Positions 44,526-52,509 of a stretch of DNA of 64,000 nt are shown here, piece after piece. The position numbers and the translations under genes were made by a program. Every line of letters starts with the position of its first letter. Position 1 is the stretch's first letter. Below the pieces are notes generated by a model, which was not told where the DNA came from, did not search any database, and saw only the letters and a list, made by a program, of their open reading frames with translations. Source of the stretch: Streptomyces sp. NBC_01217 (GTDB taxonomy: Bacteria; Actinomycetota; Actinomycetes; Streptomycetales; Streptomycetaceae); contig NZ_CP108538.1 of the NCBI RefSeq assembly GCF_035994185.1, positions 3,038,001 to 3,102,000 of the forward strand, in the 5' to 3' direction.

Positions 44526-45364
44526 CGATCACCATTCGAGAACTCGTCTACTACCCGGTCAAGGGCTGCGCCGGGATCACGGTCGACTCCGCGCGGGTCA
44601 CCGCGACCGGTCTCGATCACGACCGGACGTTCATGGTGGTGGACGCGGTGGACGGCTCGTTCCGCAGCCAGCGTACGCACCCCTCGATGGCCGCAATCAG
44701 GGTCGAAGTCCTGGACGGCGGCGCGGCGTTGGCCCTCTGCGCCGAGGGTGTCGAGCCGCTGCGCCTGGACGTCGACCGGAACGGTCCGCGCCGTGAGGTC
44801 AGCATGTTCGACCGCCCCCTCGGCGCGGCCGCCGATCAGGGGGACCTGGTCGCGGACTGGTTCTCCGACGCGCTCGGCGCGAAGTCCCGTCTGGTACGGG
44901 TGGCCCCCGGCTTCGACCGGGACGGCTGGGGCGAGACCCCGGGCAAGGTCAATTTCGCCGACGCACACGCGGTGCTGGTCGCCTCGACGGCCTCGCTCGA
45001 CGGCCTCAACGCCCGCATCGTCCCCCGGGGCGACGCGGACCCGGTACCGATGAACCGCTTCCGCCCCAACATCGTCCTGACCGGCAACGACGAGCCGCAC
45101 TTCGAGGACCGGGTACGCCGGATGACCCTCGGCACGGCGGAACTCGCCCACTCGGTACGGGCGACGCGGTGCAACGTCCCGCTCGTCGACCAGAAGACCG
45201 GCCGCCGCGAGGGCCCGGAACCGGTCCGGACCCTCGCGACGTACCGGCGCGAGCCGGAGTACAACAACAGGGTGAGCTTCGGCGCGAAGAACGCGGTGGT
45301 CCGCGAGGGCGTGGTGACCGTCGGGGACGTGGTCGAGGTCGCGGACTGGCTCACCCTCCGATGA
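44522..45364 (+). CDS. MOSC domain protein with N-terminal beta-barrel
   Basis: 280 residues. The MOSC N-terminal barrel starts ITIRELVYYPVKGCAGI, and the MOSC domain has PMNRFRPNIVLTG and the conserved Cys in RATRCNVPLVDQKTG. This is the architecture of MARC/YcbX proteins, which hold molybdenum cofactor through that Cys and reduce N-hydroxylated compounds. GTG 44522 has a strong GGAGGGG site and overlaps the acetyltransferase stop, so the two are coupled. Its 3' end overlaps the convergent regulator gene by 14 bp. Confidence 0.9.
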   Translation: MTITIRELVYYPVKGCAGITVDSARVTATGLDHDRTFMVVDAVDGSFRSQRTHPSMAAIRVEVLDGGAALALCAEGVEPLRLDVDRNGPRREVSMFDRPLGAAADQGDLVADWFSDALGAKSRLVRVAPGFDRDGWGETPGKVNFADAHAVLVASTASLDGLNARIVPRGDADPVPMNRFRPNIVLTGNDEPHFEDRVRRMTLGTAELAHSVRATRCNVPLVDQKTGRREGPEPVRTLATYRREPEYNNRVSFGAKNAVVREGVVTVGDVVEVADWLTLR

Positions 45365-46331
45365 AGACCCCGGCCTCCACCAGCGCGTCACCCACGTCCG
45401 TACGGAAGTACAGAACCGACCGCCCGGCTCTGCGACGAGCGGCCAGGCCGCTGTCCAGCAGGATCTTGAGGTGGCGGCCCACCGACCCCAGTCCCTGACC
45501 GGTCAGGGCCACCAACTGGGTGGTGCTCTTGGGGCTGGCAAGGAGGACGAGGACCGCCGCCCGCGCCGGGCCGAGCAGTCGGCCCAGGCTGTCGGGCACC
45601 CGTGTCCGCCCGGCATCGGCCAGGGCTCCCGAACACGGGTAGACGACCGCGTACCGCTGAGCGTCGTCGTCCCAGGACACCCAGCCCGTGCGTTGGGTGA
45701 CCGGCACAAACAGCAGGCGCACACCGGCCAGTTGCTTCGGCGGGTAGTCGTGCGCGTTGATCTGGAGCCGGCTCCCGCCGAGCCACCGCATGCCCGGGCG
45801 CAGGCCACTCAGAGCGGCGGCCCAGCCGCCCTGGCTCAGCTGGCCGGTGCGCGCGATGATGTCCGCCTCGATGATCCGGCGACGGCGCGGCCAGTCGGGC
45901 CGTACGGTCCTTTGCCAGACCCAGTCCAGTACGTCGGCTGCGCGCTGCGGGAGGTCGTCGCGGTTCAGGAGCGCCGGGAGAGTGCCGCCCACGGACACCT
46001 CCACATCCGCTCGTGCACGCTCGGGAGAGGTCCCCCGGACAGGGATCAGCTCCTCCTCGAAGGACGGTGTGCCCTCACCCATCGGCGTAGGGGTGAGGAA
46101 GTCCGCGTTCCAGCTGCCGCCGAGGGCCGCCGGTACGAGTCGGGCGGCGATCGGGTCGGCGGTCTGCCGCGCACGGTAGGCAGGCACATGAGCATCGAGC
46201 CAGGCCCGGTCACCGGGATGCTCGGCCCGTCCCGTCTCCAGGGAGTTCAGGGAGGAGATGGTCTCGGCGAGCGGCGAGACGACGAACCGGCTCGCGGCGA
46301 GAGTGTCCGCGTTGATCTGCCACCAGCCCAT
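45351..46331 (-). CDS. ArsR-like winged-helix regulator with large N-terminal domain (DUF5937-like)
   Basis: 326 residues. A 240-residue N-terminal domain beginning MGWWQINADTLAASRFVVSPLAE is followed by a C-terminal winged helix (TTQLVALTGQGLGSVGRHLKILLDSGLAARRR), with LYFRTDVGDALVEAG after it. It probably represses the divergent MFS exporter gene and itself. ATG 46331 is supported by GGAGG at 9 nt, which lies inside the spacer of the palindromic operator 46335-46354. Confidence 0.85.
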   Translation of the reverse strand: MGWWQINADTLAASRFVVSPLAETISSLNSLETGRAEHPGDRAWLDAHVPAYRARQTADPIAARLVPAALGGSWNADFLTPTPMGEGTPSFEEELIPVRGTSPERARADVEVSVGGTLPALLNRDDLPQRAADVLDWVWQRTVRPDWPRRRRIIEADIIARTGQLSQGGWAAALSGLRPGMRWLGGSRLQINAHDYPPKQLAGVRLLFVPVTQRTGWVSWDDDAQRYAVVYPCSGALADAGRTRVPDSLGRLLGPARAAVLVLLASPKSTTQLVALTGQGLGSVGRHLKILLDSGLAARRRAGRSVLYFRTDVGDALVEAGVFIGG

Positions 46332-46334
46332 GAT

Positions 46335-46354
46335 GTTTCGCCTCCACGCGAAAC
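46335..46354. promoter_or_regulatory. Palindromic operator between regulator and exporter genes
   Basis: GTTTCGC-N6-GCGAAAC, perfect 7-bp arms, in the 61-bp gap between two divergent genes. On the minus strand it spans the ribosome site of the regulator gene, on the plus strand the likely promoter of the exporter gene. Confidence 0.7.
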
Positions 46355-46392
46355 AGTAACGGTCGCCATGGACAGCCGCTGAGACTCCCCGC

Positions 46393-47613
46393 ATGCGCAC
46401 CTACCGGGAACTCTTCCGTACGCCGCAGTTCGGGCCACTCTTCGCGACCAGTGCTGTGCAGGTCGCCGGGTCGACAATGAGCGGGCTGGCCCTCGGCACC
46501 CTCGTCTACGCCGCGACCGGCTCACCGCTGCTCGCCGCGCTGTCCATGTTCGGTTCCTCGCTCGCCCAGGTGATCGGGGCGACCGTGCTGATGTCGGCGG
46601 CGGACCGGCTGCCGCCACGGGCGGCGATGACCGGCATGGCGCTCTCCTTCGGGCTGGCCACCGCTCTCCTCGCCATCCCCGGGATTCCGCTGCCGGTCGT
46701 CTTCGCGATCACCCTGATGGAGGGCGTGATCGCTGCTGTGGGCGGCGGGGTGCAGTACGGGCTACTCAATGAGGTGCTGCCCAAGGACGGCTATCTGCTG
46801 GGGCGTTCCGTACTGAACATGTGCGTCGGTCTCATGCAGATCGGCGGATTCGCGCTCGGTGGACTGCTGCTGACGACGCTGTCCGCGCGCGGCACGCTGC
46901 TGGTGGCCGCCGCCCTGTATCTGACGGGTGCGGCCGTCGCCCGGTTCGGACTGGCACGGCGTCCGCCGCGCACCGCCGGGCGGCCGTCGGTCGCGCAGAC
47001 GTGGCGGACCAACGCCGTTCTGTGGTCCTGCGGTCCGCGCCGCCGTGTCTATCTCGCGCTCTGGGTGCCGAACGGACTGATCGTCGGCTGCGAGTCGCTG
47101 TTCGTCCCTTACGCCCCCGAGCAGGCGGGGCTGCTCTTCGCCTTCGCCGCAATGGGGATGCTGGTCGGGGACACCGTGGTGGGCCGGTTCGTCGCGCGGC
47201 ACCGGCGGGGGCTGCTGGCGACGCCGATGCAGTTGCTTCTGGCCACCCCGTATCTGCTCTTCGCTGCGCGACCGGCGCTGCCCGTGGCATTTGCACTGGC
47301 AGCGCTCGCGTCGGTCGGGTTCTCGGCGAGTCTGCTGTTCCAGGAGCGGCTGATGGCCCTCACCCCGGACGAGATCACCGGTCAGGCACTGGGACTGCAC
47401 TCCTCCGGCATGCTCACCATGCAGGGCGTCGCGGCCGCGCTCGCGGGCACCATCGCCCAGCGGACCTCACCGGCGACAGCCATGACCGTGATGGCGGCGT
47501 CCTCCCTCGCGTTCACCCTGGCCCTGGCATGGGCCGATCGCCGAGCCGGGCACCGAACCTCCAGGCCCGTCGAAGGAGGCCCCGGCGCCCGGCAGGGCGT
47601 CAGTGCGGTGTGA
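46393..47613 (+). CDS. Major facilitator superfamily exporter
   Basis: 406 residues with 12 predicted helices. The N-terminal half has LFATSAVQVAGSTMSGLALGTLVYAATGSP and the cytoplasmic DRLPPRAAM loop; the C-terminal half has GMLVGDTVVGRFVARHRRG. It resembles drug-efflux MFS proteins. No ribosome site precedes the ATG, so the mRNA may be leaderless. It is divergent from the ArsR-like regulator gene across a palindrome, and its last 14 bp overlap the convergent GNAT gene. Confidence 0.87.
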   Translation: MRTYRELFRTPQFGPLFATSAVQVAGSTMSGLALGTLVYAATGSPLLAALSMFGSSLAQVIGATVLMSAADRLPPRAAMTGMALSFGLATALLAIPGIPLPVVFAITLMEGVIAAVGGGVQYGLLNEVLPKDGYLLGRSVLNMCVGLMQIGGFALGGLLLTTLSARGTLLVAAALYLTGAAVARFGLARRPPRTAGRPSVAQTWRTNAVLWSCGPRRRVYLALWVPNGLIVGCESLFVPYAPEQAGLLFAFAAMGMLVGDTVVGRFVARHRRGLLATPMQLLLATPYLLFAARPALPVAFALAALASVGFSASLLFQERLMALTPDEITGQALGLHSSGMLTMQGVAAALAGTIAQRTSPATAMTVMAASSLAFTLALAWADRRAGHRTSRPVEGGPGARQGVSAV

Positions 47614-48067
47614 GGGAGAACTCCAGCAGTGGAAGCTCGCGGCCCGGGATCGATCCGGACGGGGTCGCCCCGATCCGTACCGCGCCCATCGCGAGATAGA
47701 ACGGCTCCGCGTGCGGATCGGCGTCGATGGTGAGGCGTACGAAGCCGAGGCGGCGGGCCTCGGTCATGGTGTGCTCGAAGAGGAGTCGGCCGATGCCTCT
47801 TCCCAGGGTGTCCGGGGCGACGAACATCATGCCGAGGGCGCCTTCGGGTGGGATGCCGTCCAGGGTGGTGAATCCCAGGACACGGCCGCCCGCCTCGGCG
47901 ACCCTCGTGCGGCGGCGCTCGATGTCGGCCGCGCGCATGGTGAGTTCGTCACGGCAGGCGGCGAGGAACTCCTCGTCGTAACCCCAGTGGCCCTTCGAAT
48001 CCAGGGCCAGCTCGGTCAGTGCCCCGGCCTCGGACCTGCGTGCCGGTCGTATGTTCGTGCTCGCCAT
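47600..48067 (-). CDS. GNAT-family N-acetyltransferase
   Basis: 155 residues. The acetyl-CoA loop is MMFVAPDTLGRGIGRLLFEHTM, followed by VRLTIDADPHAEPFYLAMGA, so the core GNAT fold is complete. Substrate not predictable. The start MASTNIRPARR was chosen by family length; longer in-frame starts are possible. It is divergent from the DUF4240 gene. Confidence 0.85.
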   Translation of the reverse strand: MASTNIRPARRSEAGALTELALDSKGHWGYDEEFLAACRDELTMRAADIERRRTRVAEAGGRVLGFTTLDGIPPEGALGMMFVAPDTLGRGIGRLLFEHTMTEARRLGFVRLTIDADPHAEPFYLAMGAVRIGATPSGSIPGRELPLLEFSLTPH

Positions 48068-48146
48068 ACCCGCCGGATTCCCTTCCTCTTGCCTCCGCAG
48101 CCCACCGTTTCCGAGAGTGTCAGACCCTTCCGCCATGCTGAACCGT

Positions 48147-48680
48147 ATGGACATCACGGACTTCTGGAAACTGATCGCCGACGCCCGCGCCCGGGTCAGC
48201 GACCCGGCGGACGCGGAGAGCATTGCCGAGCGGGCCTCCGCGCTTCTCGCCGCCCGGCCCGTGGACGAGATCGTCGTCGCGCAGCAGCTGTTCTGGGACC
48301 TGATGGCGGCGTCCTACCAGGCTCCGCTCTGGGCTGCGGCGTACACGGTCAACGGCGGGTGTTCCGACGACGGGTTCGAGTACTTCCGGGGCTGGCTGAT
48401 AGCGCAGGGCCGTGAGGTGTTCGAGCGGGTCGTCGCCGATCCGGACGTGCTGGCCGAGCTGCCGGTGATCAGGGCCGCGGCGTCCGAGGGGTGGGAGATG
48501 GAGTGCGAGCGGATGCTCGGGATCGCCTGGGAGGCGCATCGGGCGGTGACGGGTGAGGATCTGCCCACGGGCTCGTTCACCATCGACTACCCGCCTCTGG
48601 ACCCGGCGTGGGCCTTCAGCTTCGACGACGCGGAGCGGGTGGCACTGCGGCTGCCGAAGCTGGACGCGCTGTACGTCTGA
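48147..48680 (+). CDS. DUF4240 domain protein
   Basis: 177 residues of unknown function, recognised by MDITDFWKLIADARA, GGCSDDGFEYFRGWLIAQG and SEGWEMECERMLGIAWEA. The family is common in streptomycetes and has no assigned role. The in-frame ATG at 48135 is an alternative start; neither has a clear ribosome site. Confidence 0.82.
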   Translation: MDITDFWKLIADARARVSDPADAESIAERASALLAARPVDEIVVAQQLFWDLMAASYQAPLWAAAYTVNGGCSDDGFEYFRGWLIAQGREVFERVVADPDVLAELPVIRAAASEGWEMECERMLGIAWEAHRAVTGEDLPTGSFTIDYPPLDPAWAFSFDDAERVALRLPKLDALYV

Positions 48681-48692
48681 GGTGGAACGGCA

Positions 48693-48724
48693 CGGGCCCC
48701 GCGGTCTTTCACTCGCGGAGCCCG
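48693..48724. terminator. Terminator between the DUF4240 and nitroreductase-like genes
   Basis: CGGGCCCCGCG (48693-48703) and CGCGGAGCCCG (48714-48724) form an 11-bp stem with one mismatch and a 10-nt loop, between convergent genes. Confidence 0.6.
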
Positions 48725-48735
48725 CATCCCCGGGA

Positions 48736-49386
48736 TCAGTCGAATATCGGGCCCTGCGTCCGGGTCCGCTTGATCTCGTAGAAGCCCGGGATCGACGCCA
48801 CCATCAGCGTGCCGTCCCAGAGCTTCGCGGCCTCCTCGCCCTTCGGGGCGGGGGTGACGACCGGGCCGAAGAAGGCGATCTGCTCGCCGTCGGAGCCCGG
48901 GACGGCAATGACCGGGGTGCCGACTTCCTGGCCGACCTTGTCGATGCCCTCCTTGTGGGAGGCGCGCAGCTCGGTGTCGTACTCGTCCGAGTCGGCGTAG
49001 TCCGCCAGCTCGGCCGGCAGGCCGACTTCGGCGAGCGCGGCGACGACCGCCTCGCGGGTGGGACCCTCGCCCTGGTTGTGGAAGCGGGTGCCGAGCGCGG
49101 TGTAGAGCGGGCCGACGATGTCGTCGCCGTGCTTCTGCTGGGCGGCGATGACGACGCGGACCGGGCCCCAGGCCTTGTTCTCCAGGAGGTCGCGGTACTC
49201 ATCCGGAAGCTCGTCGAGCTTGTCCTCGTTGAGAACGGCAAGGCTCATCACATGCCAGCGGACCTCGACGTCGCGGACCTTCTCCACCTCCAGCATCCAG
49301 CGGGAGGTCATCCAGGCCCAGGGGCAGAGCGGGTCGAACCAGAAATCGGCGGGGGTCTTGGCGGTCGCCGTGCTGTTGTCAGACAT
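48736..49386 (-). CDS. Mycothiol-dependent nitroreductase Rv2466c-family (DsbA-like) protein
   Basis: 216 residues, thioredoxin fold with a helical insertion as in DsbA/Rv2466c. The active-site motif FDPLCPWAW carries a single Cys (C21); Rv2466c has CPWC, so this is a monothiol variant that could still form a mixed disulfide with mycothiol. GTPVIAVPG is the cis-Pro region. GAGGAGAA lies 2 nt before the ATG. Divergent from the first pepN. Confidence 0.85.
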   Translation of the reverse strand: MSDNSTATAKTPADFWFDPLCPWAWMTSRWMLEVEKVRDVEVRWHVMSLAVLNEDKLDELPDEYRDLLENKAWGPVRVVIAAQQKHGDDIVGPLYTALGTRFHNQGEGPTREAVVAALAEVGLPAELADYADSDEYDTELRASHKEGIDKVGQEVGTPVIAVPGSDGEQIAFFGPVVTPAPKGEEAAKLWDGTLMVASIPGFYEIKRTRTQGPIFD

Positions 49387-49518
49387 GTTTCTCCTCATAA
49401 GGGCGTTCGCACCTGACCGGCAGAACGCCTCAGGACGCACCGGCCATTCCCGAATGCCGGGCCGAGCAGCGGCATGGGAGGATCAAACTATTCGAACGTG
49501 ACACAAAGGAGTGCGCTC

Positions 49519-52134
49519 GTGCCCGGAGAGAACCTGTCCCGCGACGAGGCCCGTGTGAGGGCCGAGCTGCTGACCGTCGACGGATACGAGGTCGGTCTCG
49601 ATCTGCGTTCCGCCGTCGGTGGGCCCGACGGGGACGGCGACGGGACCTCCTCCGGTCCGCGGACCTTCCGCTCGGTGACCACGATCCGGTTCCGCACTGT
49701 GCGGGCGGGGGTGTCGACCTTTGCGGATCTGGTGGCGCCGGGCGTGAACGCGGTGACGCTGAACGGGCGGCCGCTCGACCCCGCCGTCGTCTTCGACGGG
49801 ACGCGGGTGGCACTGGAGGAGCTGCCGGAGGGCGACAACGTCCTGGTGGTCGACGCGCAGTGCGCGTACAGCCGGACCGGCGAGGGGATGCACCGGTTCG
49901 TCGACCCGGAGGACGGCGAGGTCTATCTCTACACGCAGTACGAGCCGGCCGACGCGCGGCGGGTCTTCGCGAACTTCGAGCAGCCCGATCTGAAGGCTCC
50001 CTTCCGCTTCGAGGTGACGGCGCCCGAGGGGTGGACGGTCTGGAGCAACGGGGCCGAGGAGTCGCGGGAGGGCGGGGTCTGGCGGTTCGCCGAGACGAAG
50101 CCGATCTCCACGTACATCACGGCGGTCGTCGCCGGTCCGTACCACTACGTCACCGACTCCTACAGCCGTACGTTCGACGACGGTACCGAGCTGGAGATCC
50201 CGCTCGGCGCGATGTGCCGCAAGGGGCTCGCCCGGCACTTCGACGCGGACGACGTCTTCCTCGTCACCAAGCAGGGCCTGGACTTCTTCCACGACAACTT
50301 CGACTACCCGTACCCCTTCGGGAAGTACGACCAGGCGTTCGTGCCCGAGTACAACCTCGGCGCGATGGAGAACCCGGGCTGTGTCACGTTCCGCGAGGAG
50401 TACATCTTCCGCGGCAAGGTGACGCAGGCGGCGTACGAGGGCCGGGCAAACGTCATCCTGCACGAGATGGCGCACATGTGGTTCGGCGACCTCGTCACCA
50501 TGCAGTGGTGGGACGACCTGTGGCTGAAGGAGTCGTTCGCCGACTTCATGGGCGTCTTCGCCATGGTCGGGTCGACCCGCTTCAAGGACGGCTGGATCAC
50601 CTTCGCCAACAACCGCAAGTCCTGGGCGTACCGCGCCGACCAGCTGCCGTCCACGCACCCGATCACGGCCGACATCCGTGACCTGGAGGACGCCAAGCTC
50701 AACTTCGACGGCATCACGTACGCCAAGGGCGCCTCGGTGCTGAAGCAGCTGGTGGCGTACGTGGGGCGGGAGGCGTTCCTGGAAGGCGCGCGGCGCTACT
50801 TCAAGAAGCACGCCTACGGCAACACGCAGCTGGGCGATCTGCTGTCCGTCCTGGCCGAGACGTCCGGGCGTGACATGAGCGCCTGGTCGCGGTCGTGGCT
50901 GCAGACCGCGGGCGTGAACTCGCTGACGCCGGTGGCGACGTACGACGCGGCGGACCGGATCACGGAGCTGGCGGTCCTCCAGGAGGCGGCCGACTCGCAC
51001 CCCGAGCTGCGGCCGCACCGGGTCGCGGTCGGCCTGTACCGGCGGGCCGCCGACGGGAACCTGGTGCGGTACGCGCGCGCCGAGGTGGATGTGGCGGGGC
51101 CGCGCACGGTGGTCGGGGAGCTGGCCGGGGCCGAGCGGCCCGAGCTGATCCTGGTCAACGACGACGACCTCACGTACTGCAAGGTCCGCTTCGACGAGGC
51201 GTCCCTGGCCACGCTGCGGGAGCACCTCGGTGACATCACCGATCCTCTGGCGCGGGCGCTGTGCTGGTCCGCGCTGTGGAACATGACCCGGGACGGTCTC
51301 ATGCCGGCCCGGGACTTCGTCTCGCTCGTGCTGGCCTTCTCCGGCCGGGAGTCCGACATCGGCGTCCTGCAGATGCTGCACGCCTGGACCCGGACCGCGC
51401 TCGTGCACTACGCGGCGCCCGAGTGGCGTGAGGAGGGCGGCCGGGCGCTGGCCGAGGGTGCGCTGGGCGAGCTGCGGGCCGCCGAGACGGGCAGCGAGCA
51501 CCAGCTGGCGTGGGCGCGGTTCTTCGCGTCGGTCGCCGATTCGGACGCGGACTTCCAGCTGCTGTCCGGGCTGCTCGACGGTTCGGCGCGGATCGACGGG
51601 CTGGATGTCGACCAGGAGCTGCGGTGGGCGTTCCTGTCCCCGCTGGCGGCGCACGGGGTGGCCGACGAGTCGGTGATCGATGCCGAACTGGCCCGCGACG
51701 ACACGGCGTCCGGGAAGCGGCACCAGGTGCGGTGCCTGGCCTCGCGGCCCTCGGCTGCGGTGAAGGCGCAGGCCTGGGCGGGTGTCGTGGAGTCGGAGGC
51801 GCTGTCCAACGCGTTGGTGGAGGCGACTATCACGGGGTTCGGGCAGTCGTCGCAGCGGGAGTTGCTGGCGCCGTACGCGGAGAAGTACTTCGACGCGATC
51901 GAGCGGGTGTGGGCCGAGCGGTCGATCCAGATCGGGATGGCTGTGGTGCGGGGGCTGTTCCCGGCCCTTCAGGACGATCCTTCGACGCTGGCGGCCACGG
52001 ACGCGTGGCTGACCGCGCATGCGGATGCGGCGCCTGCGCTGCGGAGGCTGGTGCTGGAGGCGCGGGACGATCTGGCTCGGGCGTTGCGGGCACAGGGGTG
52101 TGACGAGGCGGCGGCAGCGGGGGCCGGGGTCTGA
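49519..52134 (+). CDS. pepN: Aminopeptidase N (M1 metallopeptidase), first paralogue
   Basis: 871-residue zinc aminopeptidase. The exopeptidase motif GAMEN is at 281-285; zinc ligands are H315, H319 (HEMAHMWFGD) and E338 (LWLKESFADF). The C-terminal ERAP-like helical domain is complete. GTG 49519 has AAGGAG 7 nt upstream, which fixes the start. The second M1 gene at 59045 has the same layout (VPGxNLxRxEA start), so the two arose by duplication. Confidence 0.94.
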   Translation: MPGENLSRDEARVRAELLTVDGYEVGLDLRSAVGGPDGDGDGTSSGPRTFRSVTTIRFRTVRAGVSTFADLVAPGVNAVTLNGRPLDPAVVFDGTRVALEELPEGDNVLVVDAQCAYSRTGEGMHRFVDPEDGEVYLYTQYEPADARRVFANFEQPDLKAPFRFEVTAPEGWTVWSNGAEESREGGVWRFAETKPISTYITAVVAGPYHYVTDSYSRTFDDGTELEIPLGAMCRKGLARHFDADDVFLVTKQGLDFFHDNFDYPYPFGKYDQAFVPEYNLGAMENPGCVTFREEYIFRGKVTQAAYEGRANVILHEMAHMWFGDLVTMQWWDDLWLKESFADFMGVFAMVGSTRFKDGWITFANNRKSWAYRADQLPSTHPITADIRDLEDAKLNFDGITYAKGASVLKQLVAYVGREAFLEGARRYFKKHAYGNTQLGDLLSVLAETSGRDMSAWSRSWLQTAGVNSLTPVATYDAADRITELAVLQEAADSHPELRPHRVAVGLYRRAADGNLVRYARAEVDVAGPRTVVGELAGAERPELILVNDDDLTYCKVRFDEASLATLREHLGDITDPLARALCWSALWNMTRDGLMPARDFVSLVLAFSGRESDIGVLQMLHAWTRTALVHYAAPEWREEGGRALAEGALGELRAAETGSEHQLAWARFFASVADSDADFQLLSGLLDGSARIDGLDVDQELRWAFLSPLAAHGVADESVIDAELARDDTASGKRHQVRCLASRPSAAVKAQAWAGVVESEALSNALVEATITGFGQSSQRELLAPYAEKYFDAIERVWAERSIQIGMAVVRGLFPALQDDPSTLAATDAWLTAHADAAPALRRLVLEARDDLARALRAQGCDEAAAAGAGV

Positions 52135-52176
52135 CGGGTGCGGCTGGGCTGCGCACGTCCGCGGCGCCCTCAAACG

Positions 52177-52207
52177 CCGGACGGGCTGGATTTTCCGGCC
52201 CGTCCGG
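52177..52207 (+). terminator. Terminator after the first pepN
   Basis: CCGGACGGGC (52177-52186) and GCCCGTCCGG (52198-52207) form a 10-bp stem with an 11-nt loop inside the first repeat copy, 43 nt past the pepN stop. Confidence 0.65.
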
Positions 52208-52440
52208 GGCGGGGCCATGAGGGCGCCCGGCAACCCGGCAACGGTTCCGTCCTCAAACGCCGCACGGGCTGGATATATGGCCGGGGTGGGCTTGGATGTC
52301 CGGCCCTCCAGGGCGAGGTGCCACATGAAGGCGCTCGGCAACCCCGCTGCGGTTCCGTCCTCCAGCGCTGGACGGGCTGGGGGGCGGATGGGGTGGGTCG
52401 GATCTTTTCGGTTGTCGAACGTGCGTACTTTAGGACGGCG

Positions 52441-52469
52441 TTGTCCTGAATTGTCGACGGGTGTGTAAC
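52441..52469 (+). promoter_or_regulatory. Candidate promoter for the AbiEi/DUF559-like gene
   Basis: TTGTCC (52441-52446), a 17-nt spacer and TGTAAC (52464-52469) give a plausible vegetative promoter about 40 nt before the ATG at 52510. Confidence 0.45.
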
Positions 52470-52509
52470 AGGGGTTAGCAGCACGACCGCATGCGGGAAA
52501 CCCCGGAAC

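Larger units (their letters stand above)
52135..52509. repeat. Intergenic region with three copies of a Streptomyces dispersed-type repeat
   Basis: 375 nt without a gene. Three diverged copies of a CCTCAAACGCCGGACGGGCTGG-like core lie at 52167-52190, 52250-52273 and 52358-52380, each preceded by a related GGCAACGGTTCCGTCC-type segment in the last two, so the unit is roughly 85-105 bp. From memory, this core recurs between genes in Streptomyces genomes. Confidence 0.75.

Noticed and set aside
52167..52380. CRISPR-like array
   Set aside because: Only three diverged copies with related, not unique, sequence between them and no cas gene; it is a dispersed-type repeat.
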